64,000 bases of DNA from Pseudochrobactrum asaccharolyticum (GCF_003314995.1 NZ_QNRH01000004.1:186001-250000); one strand, 5' to 3'; positions 8,329-17,527 are shown, numbered from the stretch's first letter. Program-made: numbers and translations. Notes: generated by a model not told the origin, from the sequence alone.

Positions 8329-8497
8329 CTGTCAGAGCGTATCCTGATTATTCTGAAACGGTTTCAGGCAGGATAGATGTTAAGCAAAATATGAAGAACG
8401 CATTTCCGGTTCGGGCAGAACCATTGGATATGCTCTATCTTTTTTACGCGCATTTATTCCAAAAATTGCTTCATAGGTTTCGGAATGCGTTTGAGCT
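8329..8497. repeat. Cluster of short palindromic repeat pieces
   Basis: Three adjacent pieces lie in a gene-free spacer. They are ctgaaac-g-gtttcag (about 8353-8367), a segment from gcatttcc to gctcta (8400-8437), and tttttacgcgcattt to ggaatgcg (about 8442-8489). The last resembles the end of the repeat at 16941-17060. The spacer as a whole (8320-8567) holds no gene I can support. Confidence 0.5.
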
Positions 8498-8567
8498 TTC
8501 ATGCGTTCTTCGCTGTTTACTGTCAATATACAGGAGTGACAGGAGTTCTGCCGCTTTTTACAGGAGG

Positions 8568-11285
8568 TTATTTTCCTGGCCGTCCTGTCTTTCCTGAGCG
8601 TCGGGTTTTACGTTTTACATCCACCGGATCTTCATAGGAACCTGCACCGGCACGGTGTCTCCGGATCGGGGCAGGGTCGTCTTCTCTCTGTGGCCCGAGT
8701 GGTTTTGCCATATCCGTACCGGGCCCCATATTGTCGAGCGATGGTTTTTTGAACAGCGATGGCGAAGGCGAGGTTCTGCCACCACCACGTGATGGCCGTT
8801 CAAGCGACATTTCCGCTTCGCGCGCCAGAGGGTCATCGGCAATTGCCAGTTCTTTTTCACGCAGACGTTTGATTTCGTCGCGCAGTCTTGCCGCTGTTTC
8901 AAAGTCGAGATCAGCCGCGGCATCACGCATTTTCTTCTCAAGGTGCTCAAGATGTGCGCCGAGATTATTGCCGACCATGCCGCCTTGTTCCGCAAAGCCG
9001 CTGATGTCAGCACGGACATGATCTCGCTCATAAACGGAGTTGAGAATATCCGAGATATTCTTGCGCACCGAGGCCGGTGTAATGCCATGTTCTGTATTGT
9101 AGGCAACTTGCTTTTCGCGACGACGGCTTGTCTCGCTCATTGCGCGTTCCATCGAGCCGGTGATTTTGTCGGCATAGAGGATGACCCGACCGTCGACGTT
9201 TCGCGCCGCACGGCCAATTGTCTGTACCAGAGAGGTTTCCGAGCGCAGGAAGCCTTCTTTATCGGCATCAAGAATCGCGACGAAGCCGCATTCCGGAATG
9301 TCCAGACCCTCGCGCAGCAAGTTGATGCCGATGAGAACGTCAAATGTGCCAAGGCGCAGATCGCGGATAATTTCGATACGTTCCAGCGTATCAATATCCG
9401 AGTGCATATAACGGACACGCACGCCTTGTTCGTGCAGATATTCGGTGAGGTCTTCTGCCATGCGCTTGGTCAGCACTGTTACCAGTGAGCGGTAGCCGTT
9501 TTTCGCTGTTTCGCGGATTTCACCCAGCACATCATCAACCTGTGAGCGGGCAGAGCGCACTTCCACTGGCGGGTCGATCAGACCTGTCGGGCGGATCAGC
9601 TGTTCAGCGAAGACACCGCCGGATTGCTCCATCTCCCATTTGCCGGGGGTCGCCGATACCGCAACGGTTTGCGGGCGCATTGCGTCCCATTCTTCAAAGC
9701 GCAGTGGGCGGTTGTCCATGCAGGAGGGCAGGCGGAAGCCATATTCCGCAAGCGTTGCCTTGCGACGGAAGTCGCCGCGATACATGCCGCCGATCTGCGG
9801 CACGGTAACGTGACTTTCATCGATGAAAACCAGAGCATTGTCAGGGATATATTCAAACAAAGTCGGAGGCGGTTCACCCGGCTGACGGCCGGTGAGATAA
9901 CGTGAATAGTTTTCAATACCGGCGCAGGAGCCGGTTGCTTCAAGCATTTCCAGATCGAAGGTCGTACGCTGGTCAAGACGCTGGGCTTCGAGCAGACGTC
10001 CGGCATTGTTCAGCTCGACGAGACGATGTTTCAGCTCTTCTTTGATGGACTTGATCGCCTGATTGAGTGTCGGGCGTGGTGTTACATAGTGCGAATTCGC
10101 ATAGATTTTGACCGATTTGAGATCGCCGGTTTTCTGACCGGTCAGCGGATCAAATTCGGTGATGGTCTCAATCTCATCGCCAAACAGCGAGATGCGCCAT
10201 GCACGGTCTTCCAAGTGGGCAGGGAACAGTTCAATCGTATCGCCGCGCACACGGAAGGAGCCGCGCACGAAATTGATATCCTGTCGTTTATATTGCTGTG
10301 CCACCAGATCGGCGAGCAGCTGACGCTGATCAAGACGGTCGCCGATCTTCATCTCAAAGGTCATCGCCGTATAGGTTTCGACCGAACCGATACCGTAAAT
10401 ACAGGAGACCGAGGCTACGATAATTACATCATCGCGTTCCAGCAGCGAGCGGGTGGCGGAGTGGCGCATCCGGTCGATTTCTTCATTGATCGAGGATTCT
10501 TTCTCGATGAAGGTATCGGAGCGCGGCACATAGGCTTCCGGCTGATAATAGTCATAGTAAGAGACAAAATATTCGACCGCATTGTTCGGGAAGAAGCTTT
10601 TGAACTCGCCGTAAAGCTGGGCTGCCAGTGTTTTATTCGGTGCGAGGATCAGAGCAGGGCGCTGGGTGCGTTCAATAATATTGGCAACGGTAAAGGTCTT
10701 ACCTGAACCGGTGACACCAAGCAAAACCTGTGTCTGATCATTATTCTCAATACCTTCCACCAGATCGGCAATGGCCGTCGGCTGGTCACCGGAAGGGGTA
10801 TATTCGGTTTCCATTTTAATCTGGATGCCGCCTTCGGATTTCGCGGGGCGTTCCGGCCGGTGCGGTGTCCAGAGCTTACCGTTCTTGAACAGCGGGTTGC
10901 CGGACTCAATCAGAGCCGAGAGCGCCTCAACCGTTGCTGTTGCACCGCTGGACGGCATATTGGCGGCATCTTCCATGGTGATGTCCATGCCGGAAACCGG
11001 ATTGAGACCAGCTGCAACGCGCTCTTTCAGCGTGGCGGCTTTGGCTCTGGAAGACGGTGTTTTTTTTGTTTCTGTCTTTTTTGCTGCCGGTTTTTTAGTC
11101 GCTGGTGCGGAAGGCATAGCTTCCGGCTGTTCCGCCATTTCACTGATCATACGTGACCAGTCGCCAACTGAAGAGGAAAGCGGGATACCGGAAAATTCTG
11201 CCTGAGGCGCTTCGCCGAAACCTGAGTCGTGCGAAGGCGCGTTCAGATCCTCAGGTTTTTGCGATGACTTATCTTTTTTGGACAT
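8568..11285 (-). CDS. uvrB: UvrABC excinuclease subunit B, with long N-terminal extension
   Basis: A 905-residue UvrB, against about 670 in most bacteria. The first ~155 residues are a low-complexity K/P/A-rich extension. The canonical protein starts near residue 158. Walker A is G-V-T-G-S-G-K-T (190-197), the damage-probing beta-hairpin contains [10 protein letters not shown], the helicase DEAD-like motif is D-E-S-H, and a UVR motif for UvrA/UvrC contact lies near residues 785-820. A basic tail ends the protein. It loads at damaged DNA with UvrA and positions UvrC for incision. Similar extensions occur in Brucella-group UvrB. It appears monocistronic. Confidence 0.96.
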   Translation of the reverse strand: MSKKDKSSQKPEDLNAPSHDSGFGEAPQAEFSGIPLSSSVGDWSRMISEMAEQPEAMPSAPATKKPAAKKTETKKTPSSRAKAATLKERVAAGLNPVSGMDITMEDAANMPSSGATATVEALSALIESGNPLFKNGKLWTPHRPERPAKSEGGIQIKMETEYTPSGDQPTAIADLVEGIENNDQTQVLLGVTGSGKTFTVANIIERTQRPALILAPNKTLAAQLYGEFKSFFPNNAVEYFVSYYDYYQPEAYVPRSDTFIEKESSINEEIDRMRHSATRSLLERDDVIIVASVSCIYGIGSVETYTAMTFEMKIGDRLDQRQLLADLVAQQYKRQDINFVRGSFRVRGDTIELFPAHLEDRAWRISLFGDEIETITEFDPLTGQKTGDLKSVKIYANSHYVTPRPTLNQAIKSIKEELKHRLVELNNAGRLLEAQRLDQRTTFDLEMLEATGSCAGIENYSRYLTGRQPGEPPPTLFEYIPDNALVFIDESHVTVPQIGGMYRGDFRRKATLAEYGFRLPSCMDNRPLRFEEWDAMRPQTVAVSATPGKWEMEQSGGVFAEQLIRPTGLIDPPVEVRSARSQVDDVLGEIRETAKNGYRSLVTVLTKRMAEDLTEYLHEQGVRVRYMHSDIDTLERIEIIRDLRLGTFDVLIGINLLREGLDIPECGFVAILDADKEGFLRSETSLVQTIGRAARNVDGRVILYADKITGSMERAMSETSRRREKQVAYNTEHGITPASVRKNISDILNSVYERDHVRADISGFAEQGGMVGNNLGAHLEHLEKKMRDAAADLDFETAARLRDEIKRLREKELAIADDPLAREAEMSLERPSRGGGRTSPSPSLFKKPSLDNMGPGTDMAKPLGPQREDDPAPIRRHRAGAGSYEDPVDVKRKTRRSGKTGRPGK

Positions 11286-11404
11286 GTCAGAACTCTCTCG
11301 GCGGGCAGAAACGGAAGTCAGGGTGCTCAGATATACCGAATATAGGCATATAAGTATAGAACGAAAAGGGTACGTGTAGTTTGATACGCAATTTTATAAA
11401 ATGA

Positions 11405-11434
11405 AAAACGCCGCAGATTGGTCTGCGGCGTTTT
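11405..11434 (-). terminator. Terminator of the SH3-domain gene
   Basis: A thirteen-pair stem (aaaacgccgcaga with tctgcggcgtttt), loop ttgg, just past the stop of the minus-strand SH3 gene and upstream of the uvrB promoter region. Confidence 0.85.
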
Positions 11435-11461
11435 GGTTATGATCAACTGACTGCGCAAATC

Positions 11462-12019
11462 TTATCTGCGATGACTTGGACGTCCCGAGTTGGAATTGTG
11501 CGGACGGTTGTTGTGGTTACCGTTCCAGCCTGGCTGCGAAGGTTTCGGGCGGTGATTATTGTTCCAGCCTGAATGTGGCGGGCGCGGATGGGATGGTCTT
11601 GGACGGTAGTGATTATTATTTGGCCGGTAATGCGGGCGATCATAATAATCATGCTTGTTATTCTTGCTGATTGCAGAGCCGATCACGACACCGGCGATCA
11701 GCGGAATACCGATCATTGCAGCATTGCTGCTGAAATTATTGTTGCTGTAATTACCGGCGGATCCCTGACGCACGGCCAGATAATTGGAAGCAGCCCAGCC
11801 GAAACGACCGGCATAGCTGACCTGACACCAGCCATAGCCGCTGGTGCAGCCGCTGACATCGACCGGAGCGCCATTCGGGATAGAGCCGATAACAGGGTAA
11901 TTGGTGCCCGGACCAGTACGCAGATTCAGATTGGTGGTAACAATCGCATTGGCTGCCTGTGCGGCAGTGGCCGAAAGCAGAGCCACGGCAATGATCGCCG
12001 ACTTGATAACCCGTTTCAT
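11462..12019 (-). CDS. Secreted SH3 domain protein with basic Asn/Pro-rich tail
   Basis: A 185-residue exported protein. The signal peptide cleaves near A-A-Q-A-A (residue 22). A bacterial SH3 (SH3_3) domain covers about residues 26-83 (N-L-N-L-R-T-G-P-G-T-N-Y-P-V, then W-C-Q-V-S-Y). A hydrophobic G/I/A stretch follows around 100-117. The tail of about 65 residues is rich in N, H, P and R, with repeated N-N-H-Y-R-P and P-S-H/Q-P units. SH3_3 domains commonly bind peptidoglycan or peptides in the envelope. The tail is low complexity and might contact polyanions. Domain call is secure, function is not. Confidence 0.85.
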   Translation of the reverse strand: MKRVIKSAIIAVALLSATAAQAANAIVTTNLNLRTGPGTNYPVIGSIPNGAPVDVSGCTSGYGWCQVSYAGRFGWAASNYLAVRQGSAGNYSNNNFSSNAAMIGIPLIAGVVIGSAISKNNKHDYYDRPHYRPNNNHYRPRPSHPRPPHSGWNNNHRPKPSQPGWNGNHNNRPHNSNSGRPSHRR

Positions 12020-12200
12020 TTTGATCTCCTCGTAAACTTGCTGTTTTTATTGTGCAGAGCGCAAAACAGTGTGCTTTTTTGAAAAAATATACGGGCTTAT
12101 GTGAATGTAGCCTGAATGCACATTGTTTTAGTATAATGCTTTGCTGTTACAGGAGAAATAAATATTGTAAAATATAGTTACTTTGCAGAGCTTCTTTGAT

Positions 12201-12236
12201 CATCATCCCCTTCAGATAAGTGTGAAGGGGATGATG
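12201..12236. terminator. Perfect 14-bp inverted repeat, probable terminator
   Basis: Arms 12201-12214 and 12223-12236 pair perfectly around an 8-base loop, 15 bases beyond the stop of the minus-strand hydrolase gene. No T-run follows on either strand, so it may be a processing hairpin rather than a classical terminator. Confidence 0.45.
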
Positions 12237-12251
12237 TAATTGTGGTGGTTA

Positions 12252-13427
12252 TTATTGCTGGAAACCGCTGGCTGCTGCTGTGAGAATACGCCCCGGCAAA
12301 TAAATGACCATAGAGGCGGCATCGGCAACGACATTTGTACCGTCTGCCAGCATTGCCTGACCGGAGGTTTGGCCTTCACCTTTCAGTGTGTCAAAGGACA
12401 GGCTGCCATCGCTGACCAAAGTCATCAGGGTCGGCGAGGAGGCAAAGACACTATGGTCGCCGCCATCTACCTTGCTGGCATCGAGAACAGCAATGCCGTA
12501 TTTCTGCAATGTTGCAATGCCTGTGCCGTCGCCGACGCGGGCATGACCACCTGTAATGCGCCCTGAAATATTCAGGGCGCTGTCGTTACGGGAAACCATA
12601 ACGCCCATCGGCGGCAACGGTTTGACATCCTTGACCTGATTTTCAAACACATTCAGGTCGATATCCGGTGCGGCGAGCAGGACATTGGTCAGGCGGTTCA
12701 GCGTGCGCTGTTCTTCATTGAGCGACAGCGTGCGCAGTGCTTCCATCGTCACAAAGCTGCCCATGGAATGACCAACCAGCAGAATACGTTTGGCTTTGGT
12801 TTTCGCAGCCAGTTTCAGCAGTTCTGCCAGTCCGTCGCGGGCAAAGTTCGCACTGTCGCGATCATACACATAAAGGCCAAGCGATGCGGCTGACGGCCAT
12901 GCATAATGAACGGTCACGGATTTCAGGCCGTAGTCATGGGTAAACTGTGCGGCACGGAAAGTACTGTCCGCGAAATTATTGTTGTAGCCATGCACAAAGA
13001 TCAGTAATTCCTGATCTTTGGGACCGCGCTGATCCAGCGCCTGATTAAGCTGATTTACAAAGACATTACCATTGTCGAAGTTTTGCATGCTGACAGCAGC
13101 AAAGTGTTTGGCCGGATCAGGTTTATAACCGGTTTTCTCGACGACGCCTTTCACATGCGCTTTCGGTATGCCGACATCAACGCGGGCGAAGTTGAGGTGG
13201 TCCGAGCGCTTGGAGTTGAACGGCAATGAGAAATCATTGCTGTGCTCGCGGCTTGTTGCAACAAACACAGGCACAACAGCAGCGGGTTGGGCCGGTTTTA
13301 CAATGGCAGCATTACCTGCGGCAATCGATGCAGGGCTGGAATTAGGACCATGCCAGAGAACGGCACGGTTGCCTGTGCAGCCACTGAGTATAATGGATAC
13401 GAATGCCAGAAACAAAATACGAGTCAT
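12252..13427 (-). CDS. DUF900-type alpha/beta hydrolase lipoprotein
   Basis: I start the gene at the ATG at 13427, where the protein begins M-T-R-I-L-F and has a lipobox L-S-G-C with the cysteine near residue 17. A longer reading frame upstream gives no plausible signal. The protein is 391 residues. The DUF900 core shows F-V-H-G-Y-N-N-N-F, the nucleophile elbow G-H-S-M-G-S, and a late D-G-G-D-H-S that may supply Asp/His. It is predicted to be a lipid-anchored serine hydrolase of unknown substrate in the periplasm. It stands alone, with a 14-bp inverted repeat after the stop. Confidence 0.82.
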   Translation of the reverse strand: MTRILFLAFVSIILSGCTGNRAVLWHGPNSSPASIAAGNAAIVKPAQPAAVVPVFVATSREHSNDFSLPFNSKRSDHLNFARVDVGIPKAHVKGVVEKTGYKPDPAKHFAAVSMQNFDNGNVFVNQLNQALDQRGPKDQELLIFVHGYNNNFADSTFRAAQFTHDYGLKSVTVHYAWPSAASLGLYVYDRDSANFARDGLAELLKLAAKTKAKRILLVGHSMGSFVTMEALRTLSLNEEQRTLNRLTNVLLAAPDIDLNVFENQVKDVKPLPPMGVMVSRNDSALNISGRITGGHARVGDGTGIATLQKYGIAVLDASKVDGGDHSVFASSPTLMTLVSDGSLSFDTLKGEGQTSGQAMLADGTNVVADAASMVIYLPGRILTAAASGFQQ

Positions 13428-13622
13428 TCGCTGCTTTATCCTTACCGGTAATTGGGGTCTGAAAACACGAATAGTAATATATAAGGGCATCCCCGTAGTG
13501 AAAGGGATGCTCACTGTTCTAAAAGCAGTAATTGAGGGCTCTGGCAATCCGTTAAAAGGCAGTACACAGCCATTTGAAAGGCCGGCGTGTCTTTTAGATC
13601 ATATCATATTTTTCTAAAATAT

Positions 13623-13728
13623 TAGAGCGCCGTGTGCCAAATTTGGCACTCAAAGGTCGCTCTAACACTTTAAAATCAGAGCATAATTTTACCTTAAACT
13701 GATCCAAGTTTACGGAATTATGCTCTAG
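13623..13728. repeat. ~106-bp dispersed palindromic repeat (Bru-RS-like), copy 1
   Basis: Two imperfect palindromes in tandem, each bounded by TAGAGC/GCTCTA: tagagcgc to gctcta (13623-13664) and gagcataatt to ctctag (about 13679-13728). It shares the 18-base block acactttaaaatcagagc (13665-13682) with the repeat at 24418-24480 on the other strand. The right end supplies the stop codon of the neighbouring transporter gene. Size and two-hairpin structure resemble Bru-RS of Brucella; identity was not checked. Confidence 0.7.
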
Positions 13729-14642
13729 TTGATATGTTCTGCAGAAGCCGTTTTTGTGTGTGCGGATTTGCGAAAGCGTAGTCGCGGCACGATTTCCACC
13801 ATCATCATGGACAGGAAAATCAGAGCGCAGCCTGCAAGGCCGATTGTCGGCAGGCGTTCGCCTAAAATGATAGCGCCGAAAAGTGCGGCAAACAGAGCTT
13901 CTGAAGACAGAAAAATCGCGGCCTGGGGGGCGCTGGTGTAACGTGTACCAATTGCTTGCAGTGTAAAAGCAACGCCGGACGAGAATATACCGGTAAACAG
14001 AATTTCTGGTGCTGCGGCCTGAACGGCACTCCATTCGATCTGTTCAAAAATCATCGCGGCGATAAGACCTGCAATGGCGACAACGCTAAACTGGATGCAG
14101 GCCATTGTGATTGGTCTGCCGATCCGCAGGGCGTAGCGGGCAATAAACAGACCTTGCAAAGCCCAGAAAAATGCACCGGCGATCATCAGCCAGTCACCTT
14201 GCCTGAAACCATCCAGTGAGCCGCCGGATAGCAGGAAAATGCCGGTCAGGCTGAAAACGGCTGACACCCAGACCACAGGATGCGGCCAGTGTGAGAAGAG
14301 TAGTACCCCTAAAAGCGGAACCAGCACCACATAAAGACCGGTCAAGAAGCCTGCATTGGTGACAGAAGTGGTGAGCAGGCCGGTTTGCTGCAGAACCATG
14401 CCGGAGAATAGCATGGTGCCGAGGATTGCAAAAGCTTTGTAATCGGAGGTGCTGAGCGGTTTGGTTGCCCGCGCTTTTTCCCGCAGGGCAAAGGGCAAAA
14501 CGGCGGCGGTCGCCACGATAAAACGCAGGCCGATAAAGGTCAGCGGGCCGATATTGTCCATCGCCGTGGACTGGGCAACAAAGCCAAGCCCCCAGATCAG
14601 GCCGGCAAAAAGAAGCAGCAAATTAGCACGTGTCTGGGTCAT
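13725..14642 (-). CDS. DMT-superfamily transporter (EamA), drug/metabolite exporter
   Basis: A 305-residue inner membrane protein with two EamA repeats, about ten hydrophobic segments. Motifs such as L-L-L-F-A-G-L-I-W-G-L-G-F-V near the N-terminus and the second-half W-A-L-Q-G-L-F-I are typical. I chose the ATG at 14642 (M-T-Q-T-R-A-N). An in-frame TTG ten codons upstream has no ribosome site. Substrate is unknown; relatives export amino acids or metabolites. The stop codon TAG is formed by the end of the palindromic repeat at 13623-13728, so the C-terminus may have been trimmed or reset by that element. Confidence 0.85.
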   Translation of the reverse strand: MTQTRANLLLLFAGLIWGLGFVAQSTAMDNIGPLTFIGLRFIVATAAVLPFALREKARATKPLSTSDYKAFAILGTMLFSGMVLQQTGLLTTSVTNAGFLTGLYVVLVPLLGVLLFSHWPHPVVWVSAVFSLTGIFLLSGGSLDGFRQGDWLMIAGAFFWALQGLFIARYALRIGRPITMACIQFSVVAIAGLIAAMIFEQIEWSAVQAAAPEILFTGIFSSGVAFTLQAIGTRYTSAPQAAIFLSSEALFAALFGAIILGERLPTIGLAGCALIFLSMMMVEIVPRLRFRKSAHTKTASAEHIN

Positions 14643-15053
14643 CAAAGGCCTGCGGTATACAGAAAATCGCAAATAATGTTTCAGCTTTGTTGGTCAGTGC
14701 TTGCAAAAGCGCTGCTGTCTGCCTGCCGGAAAATGAAAATTCTGCTTTTTATTATAAGGCAGAGTTCAATAGATATCCGGCCGAAACGTTCAGGATTACG
14801 GGCAGAAGCGCGGCCACTATGCTGTATTATTGCAGGAAAGCAAGGTGTATTTCAGCTGAGAATACAGTGTGATGACGTATTAACAAATTGATTCTCATGC
14901 TCATCTCAGCAGTTTTTCCTGCCTGATCTCATTTATAATACTTAATACTGAAGTCTTGTTGATTATCTGATGCCTTTTATGATAATCTTCTTATGTAAAT
15001 ATTCTTGGAGACTTTGAGTAAAAAAGATCAGTTTTTTTAAACTTTTGTTGCAG
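14643..15053. other. AT-rich intergenic region between divergent units
   Basis: About 410 bases without a supported gene, upstream of the transporter on one strand and of the greA unit on the other. It must hold the transporter promoter. A terminator-like hairpin just right of it (15054) implies one further short transcription unit here or antisense to it. Confidence 0.4.
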
Positions 15054-15103
15054 AAAAACTTGTGAAGAGGTTGGCAGCGTCCGACTTTTTCACAAGTTTT
15101 TTG
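15054..15103. terminator. Bidirectional terminator-like hairpin, candidate small RNA end
   Basis: A 13-pair outer stem (aaaaacttgtgaa at 15054-15066 with ttcacaagttttt at 15089-15101) encloses an inner gttgg/ccgac pair and runs into T residues on both strands. It lies between divergent genes where neither needs a terminator, suggesting an unannotated short RNA. Confidence 0.5.
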
Positions 15104-15172
15104 ACGATGCTTTTTACTCTTTCTTTTTGCTTGCAAAGCTGGCACGATAACCCAAATAGGTGATGAATGGTG

Positions 15173-15212
15173 AACGGTTCCGAGGCACTGCTTCGGCGAC
15201 CGTTTTATTTTT
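15173..15212 (+). promoter_or_regulatory. Terminator-like hairpin in the greA leader
   Basis: aacggt(t)ccga at about 15173-15183 pairs with tcggcgaccgtt (15193-15204) and is followed by ttattttt. It is about 140 bases before the greA start. A second small stem, gcgcga/tcgcgc, sits at about 15306-15324, right before the ribosome site. A leader attenuator is plausible. In E. coli a greA leader terminator yields the GraL RNA, but homology is not claimed. Confidence 0.45.
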
Positions 15213-15348
15213 GAGTCTTGAGGGTAATCTCCGGCCGGAAATGGGGCGGAATACTCTTGGTTTTTGTTTCTGCATATTCGCAGCCTGTAGCTGCGGGATG
15301 GTTAAGCGCGATTTCAAGTCGCGCATCAGGCATGAGAAAGGACAGGGC

Positions 15349-15822
15349 ATGGAAAAGTTCCCTATGACACAGGCTGGCTTCGATCAGCTGAAAGAGGAAC
15401 TGCGCTGGCGTCAGCAGGAGGAGCGTCCGCGCATTATCGAAGCGATTTCGGAAGCGCGCGCGCATGGCGATCTCTCTGAAAATGCCGAATATCATGCAGC
15501 GAAAGAAGCGCAGAGCCATAATGAAGGCCGCATCGGCGAAGTGGAAGATTATATCGCCCGCGCCGAAGTGATTGATGTTGCTAAACTGTCCGGCACGACG
15601 ATTAAATTCGGCGCGACAGTAACGCTGATCGATGAAGACAGCGAAGAAGAGCGTATCTATCAGATCGTTGGCGATCAGGAAGCGGATGTTAAAAAAGGCC
15701 GTATTTCGATCTCGTCACCGATTGCGCGTGCTTTGATTGGCAAAAGTGCAGGTGATACTGTAGAATTCAATGCGCCGGGCGGTGCCCGTTCCTATGAAAT
15801 TCTTGGTATGAGATTTATTTAA
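15349..15822 (+). CDS. greA: Transcription elongation factor GreA
   Basis: A 157-residue GreA starting at M-E-K-F-P-M-T, behind AAGGA. Upstream in-frame codons encode nothing GreA-like. The N-terminal coiled coil (about 1-75) carries the acidic tip D-L-S-E-N-A-E-Y that reaches the RNA polymerase active site through the secondary channel. The C-terminal FKBP-like domain ends G-A-R-S-Y-E-I-L. It stimulates cleavage of backtracked transcripts. The glycosyltransferase gene follows 3 bases after the stop, so the two are translationally close and probably co-transcribed. Confidence 0.96.
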   Translation: MEKFPMTQAGFDQLKEELRWRQQEERPRIIEAISEARAHGDLSENAEYHAAKEAQSHNEGRIGEVEDYIARAEVIDVAKLSGTTIKFGATVTLIDEDSEEERIYQIVGDQEADVKKGRISISSPIARALIGKSAGDTVEFNAPGGARSYEILGMRFI

Positions 15823-15825
15823 CCG

Positions 15826-16905
15826 GTGCGTGTACCTCTGACCGATACAGATATTCTGGCTCCTAATTTTAAAAAACGCCTCTCCGGCGTCACCTCGACG
15901 ATTGTCCAGCTGGTGCCGGTGCAGCGTAAAATGGGGATCAGAATTGCAGCTGTCGGGAGGGGTTTGCCGGATGATCTACCACATGTGAATTTGCGCGACC
16001 TGACCGGTTTGTGGCGTAAGCCTTCATCCGGTAAGAAATTCCGCATTTGGCATGCCCGCCGCAATGTTGAAATGCTTGCGGGCATTGTCATGCGCGATGT
16101 GCTGCGTATGAAGCTGAAAGTGATTTTCACTTCAGCTTCACAGCGCCGCCATAAGAAATTCACCAAATGGCTGATCCGTCGTATGGACGGCGTTCTGGCA
16201 ACCAGTGGCCGTACCGCGAGCTATCTGGAAGTGCCGAATACTGTGAGCATGCACGGCATTGATCTGGAGCAATTTCATCCGCCGCGCAGCGAACAGGATC
16301 GTTTTGCTGCAAGTGGTTTGCCAGGCAAATATGCCATTGGCTGTTTCGGACGTGTACGTCACCAGAAGGGCACAGACCTTTTTGTTGATGCGATGATCGA
16401 GCTGCTGCCGCGCTATCCGGACTGGACTGCGGTGGTGGCAGGGCGTGCTACGGCTGAGCATGTCGGCTTTGAAAAAGAATTACAGGAAAAGGTACGTAAA
16501 GCCGGTTTGGCAGAGCGTATTGTTTTCTTAGGCGAGGTGCCGTTTGTGAGTAGCGATCCGCAGGCGGATAGCATCAGCTCATGGTATCGCCGTCTGGATG
16601 TTTATGTTGCGCCGTCGCGTACTGAAGGTTTTGGCCTGACGCCGCTGGAGGCTATGGCTTCTGAAACGGCTGTTGTGACCAGCGATGCCGGTGCTTATCC
16701 TGAAATCGTGATTGAAGGTGAAACCGGATATGTTGTACCGTCGGGCGCAACCATGGTGCCTGCGATTGAAAACTATCTGCGCGATCCTGAACTCGCCGCC
16801 AAACATTCTGCGGCGGGTTTACAGCGCGTACGGGAGTTTTTTCCGCTGGATCGGGAGGCGAAGACAATCGGCGCCTTTTACGAGCGCATTTTCGAGCAAA
16901 AATAA
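15826..16905 (+). CDS. lpcC: LPS core glycosyltransferase, LpcC-like (GT4)
   Basis: A 359-residue GT-B fold glycosyltransferase. The acceptor domain begins L-T-D-T-D-I-L-A-P-N-F. The donor domain has G-C-F-G-R-V-R-H-Q-K-G-T-D, A-P-S-R-T-E-G-F-G-L-T-P-L-E-A-M-A with the E-x7-E pair, and T-S-D-A-G-A-Y-P-E. It matches LpcC, the mannosyltransferase that builds the LPS inner core in Rhizobium and Brucella from GDP-mannose; the sugar is inferred from family. The GTG start has no Shine-Dalgarno sequence and lies 3 bases after the greA stop, so translation probably depends on greA. A terminator follows directly. Confidence 0.85.
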   Translation: MRVPLTDTDILAPNFKKRLSGVTSTIVQLVPVQRKMGIRIAAVGRGLPDDLPHVNLRDLTGLWRKPSSGKKFRIWHARRNVEMLAGIVMRDVLRMKLKVIFTSASQRRHKKFTKWLIRRMDGVLATSGRTASYLEVPNTVSMHGIDLEQFHPPRSEQDRFAASGLPGKYAIGCFGRVRHQKGTDLFVDAMIELLPRYPDWTAVVAGRATAEHVGFEKELQEKVRKAGLAERIVFLGEVPFVSSDPQADSISSWYRRLDVYVAPSRTEGFGLTPLEAMASETAVVTSDAGAYPEIVIEGETGYVVPSGATMVPAIENYLRDPELAAKHSAAGLQRVREFFPLDREAKTIGAFYERIFEQK

Positions 16906-16907
16906 AT

Positions 16908-16932
16908 AAAGCCGGTTTTCACCGGCTTTTTT
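16908..16932 (+). terminator. Terminator of greA-lpcC
   Basis: A nine-pair stem (aaagccggt/accggcttt), loop tttc, T-run, three bases after the lpcC stop. Confidence 0.88.
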
Positions 16933-16940
16933 CATGTTTA

Positions 16941-17060
16941 GTGCAATCTGTAACTACAACGGTTCCGGTTAAAACTGAAACGTTGGAGCCGCTGTAACTA
17001 TTTGTTTTTACGCATTGTCTGACGCAAAACCGCTTCGCACTTTTGCTGGAAATGCTCTAA
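16941..17060. repeat. ~120-bp palindromic repeat next to lrp
   Basis: Left part: ctacaacggttccgg with a mirrored cgttggagccgctgt. Right part: a hairpin-forming stretch from cgcattgtc through gcaaaaccgcttcgcac to gaaatgctcta. The right part belongs to a short element class common between Brucella/Ochrobactrum genes (from memory) and is echoed at 8448-8489. Its last bases (cta at 17057-17059) form the lrp stop codon on the minus strand. Confidence 0.6.
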
Positions 17061-17527
17061 ATTGCAATCAGCACTTCATCTTTGACCGGCTTGATGGTCA
17101 GCGCAGTGCGCACTGAATCCACATTCGGCGTTGAAGTCAGTTCTTCAATCACAAAAGTCTGGAAAGCATTGAGGTTCGGCGCAACGCAATGCAGCAGGAA
17201 GTCAGATTCGCCGGAGACCATCCATGCGCGGCGTACCAGCGACCATGATTTGGTTTTCTCGGCAAAAGCTTTTAGTTCGCTGTCTGACTGATGTTTCAGG
17301 CCGACAGAGCAGAATGCAACCAGATCCTGACCAACGGCCTCGCCTTTGATAATGGCCTGATAGCCCTGAATAATGCCGCTTTCTTCCAGCTTGCGTACAC
17401 GACGCAGGCATGGCGGTGCCGAGATGCCGACGCGTTCCGCCAGCTCGACATTTGTCATCCGCCCGTCATTTTGCAGTTCCCGCAGAATTTTCCAGTCAAT
17501 ATCGTCAAGATCAACCTTAATCGGCAT
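17057..17527 (-). CDS. Lrp/AsnC family transcriptional regulator
   Basis: A 156-residue regulator from the ATG at 17527, preceded by GGAG at 5 bases; the frame is open further upstream without merit. The N-terminal winged helix reads D-D-I-D-W-K-I-L-R-E-L-Q-N-D-G-R, then V-E-L-A-E-R-V-G-I-S-A-P-P-C. The C-terminal RAM domain covers about residues 70-150 (S-G-E-S-D-F-L-L-H-C). Lrp/AsnC proteins form octamers that respond to amino acids. It is divergent from nothing obvious and not clearly linked to trkH. Its TAG stop lies inside the palindromic repeat at 16941-17060. Confidence 0.9.
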   Translation of the reverse strand: MPIKVDLDDIDWKILRELQNDGRMTNVELAERVGISAPPCLRRVRKLEESGIIQGYQAIIKGEAVGQDLVAFCSVGLKHQSDSELKAFAEKTKSWSLVRRAWMVSGESDFLLHCVAPNLNAFQTFVIEELTSTPNVDSVRTALTIKPVKDEVLIAI

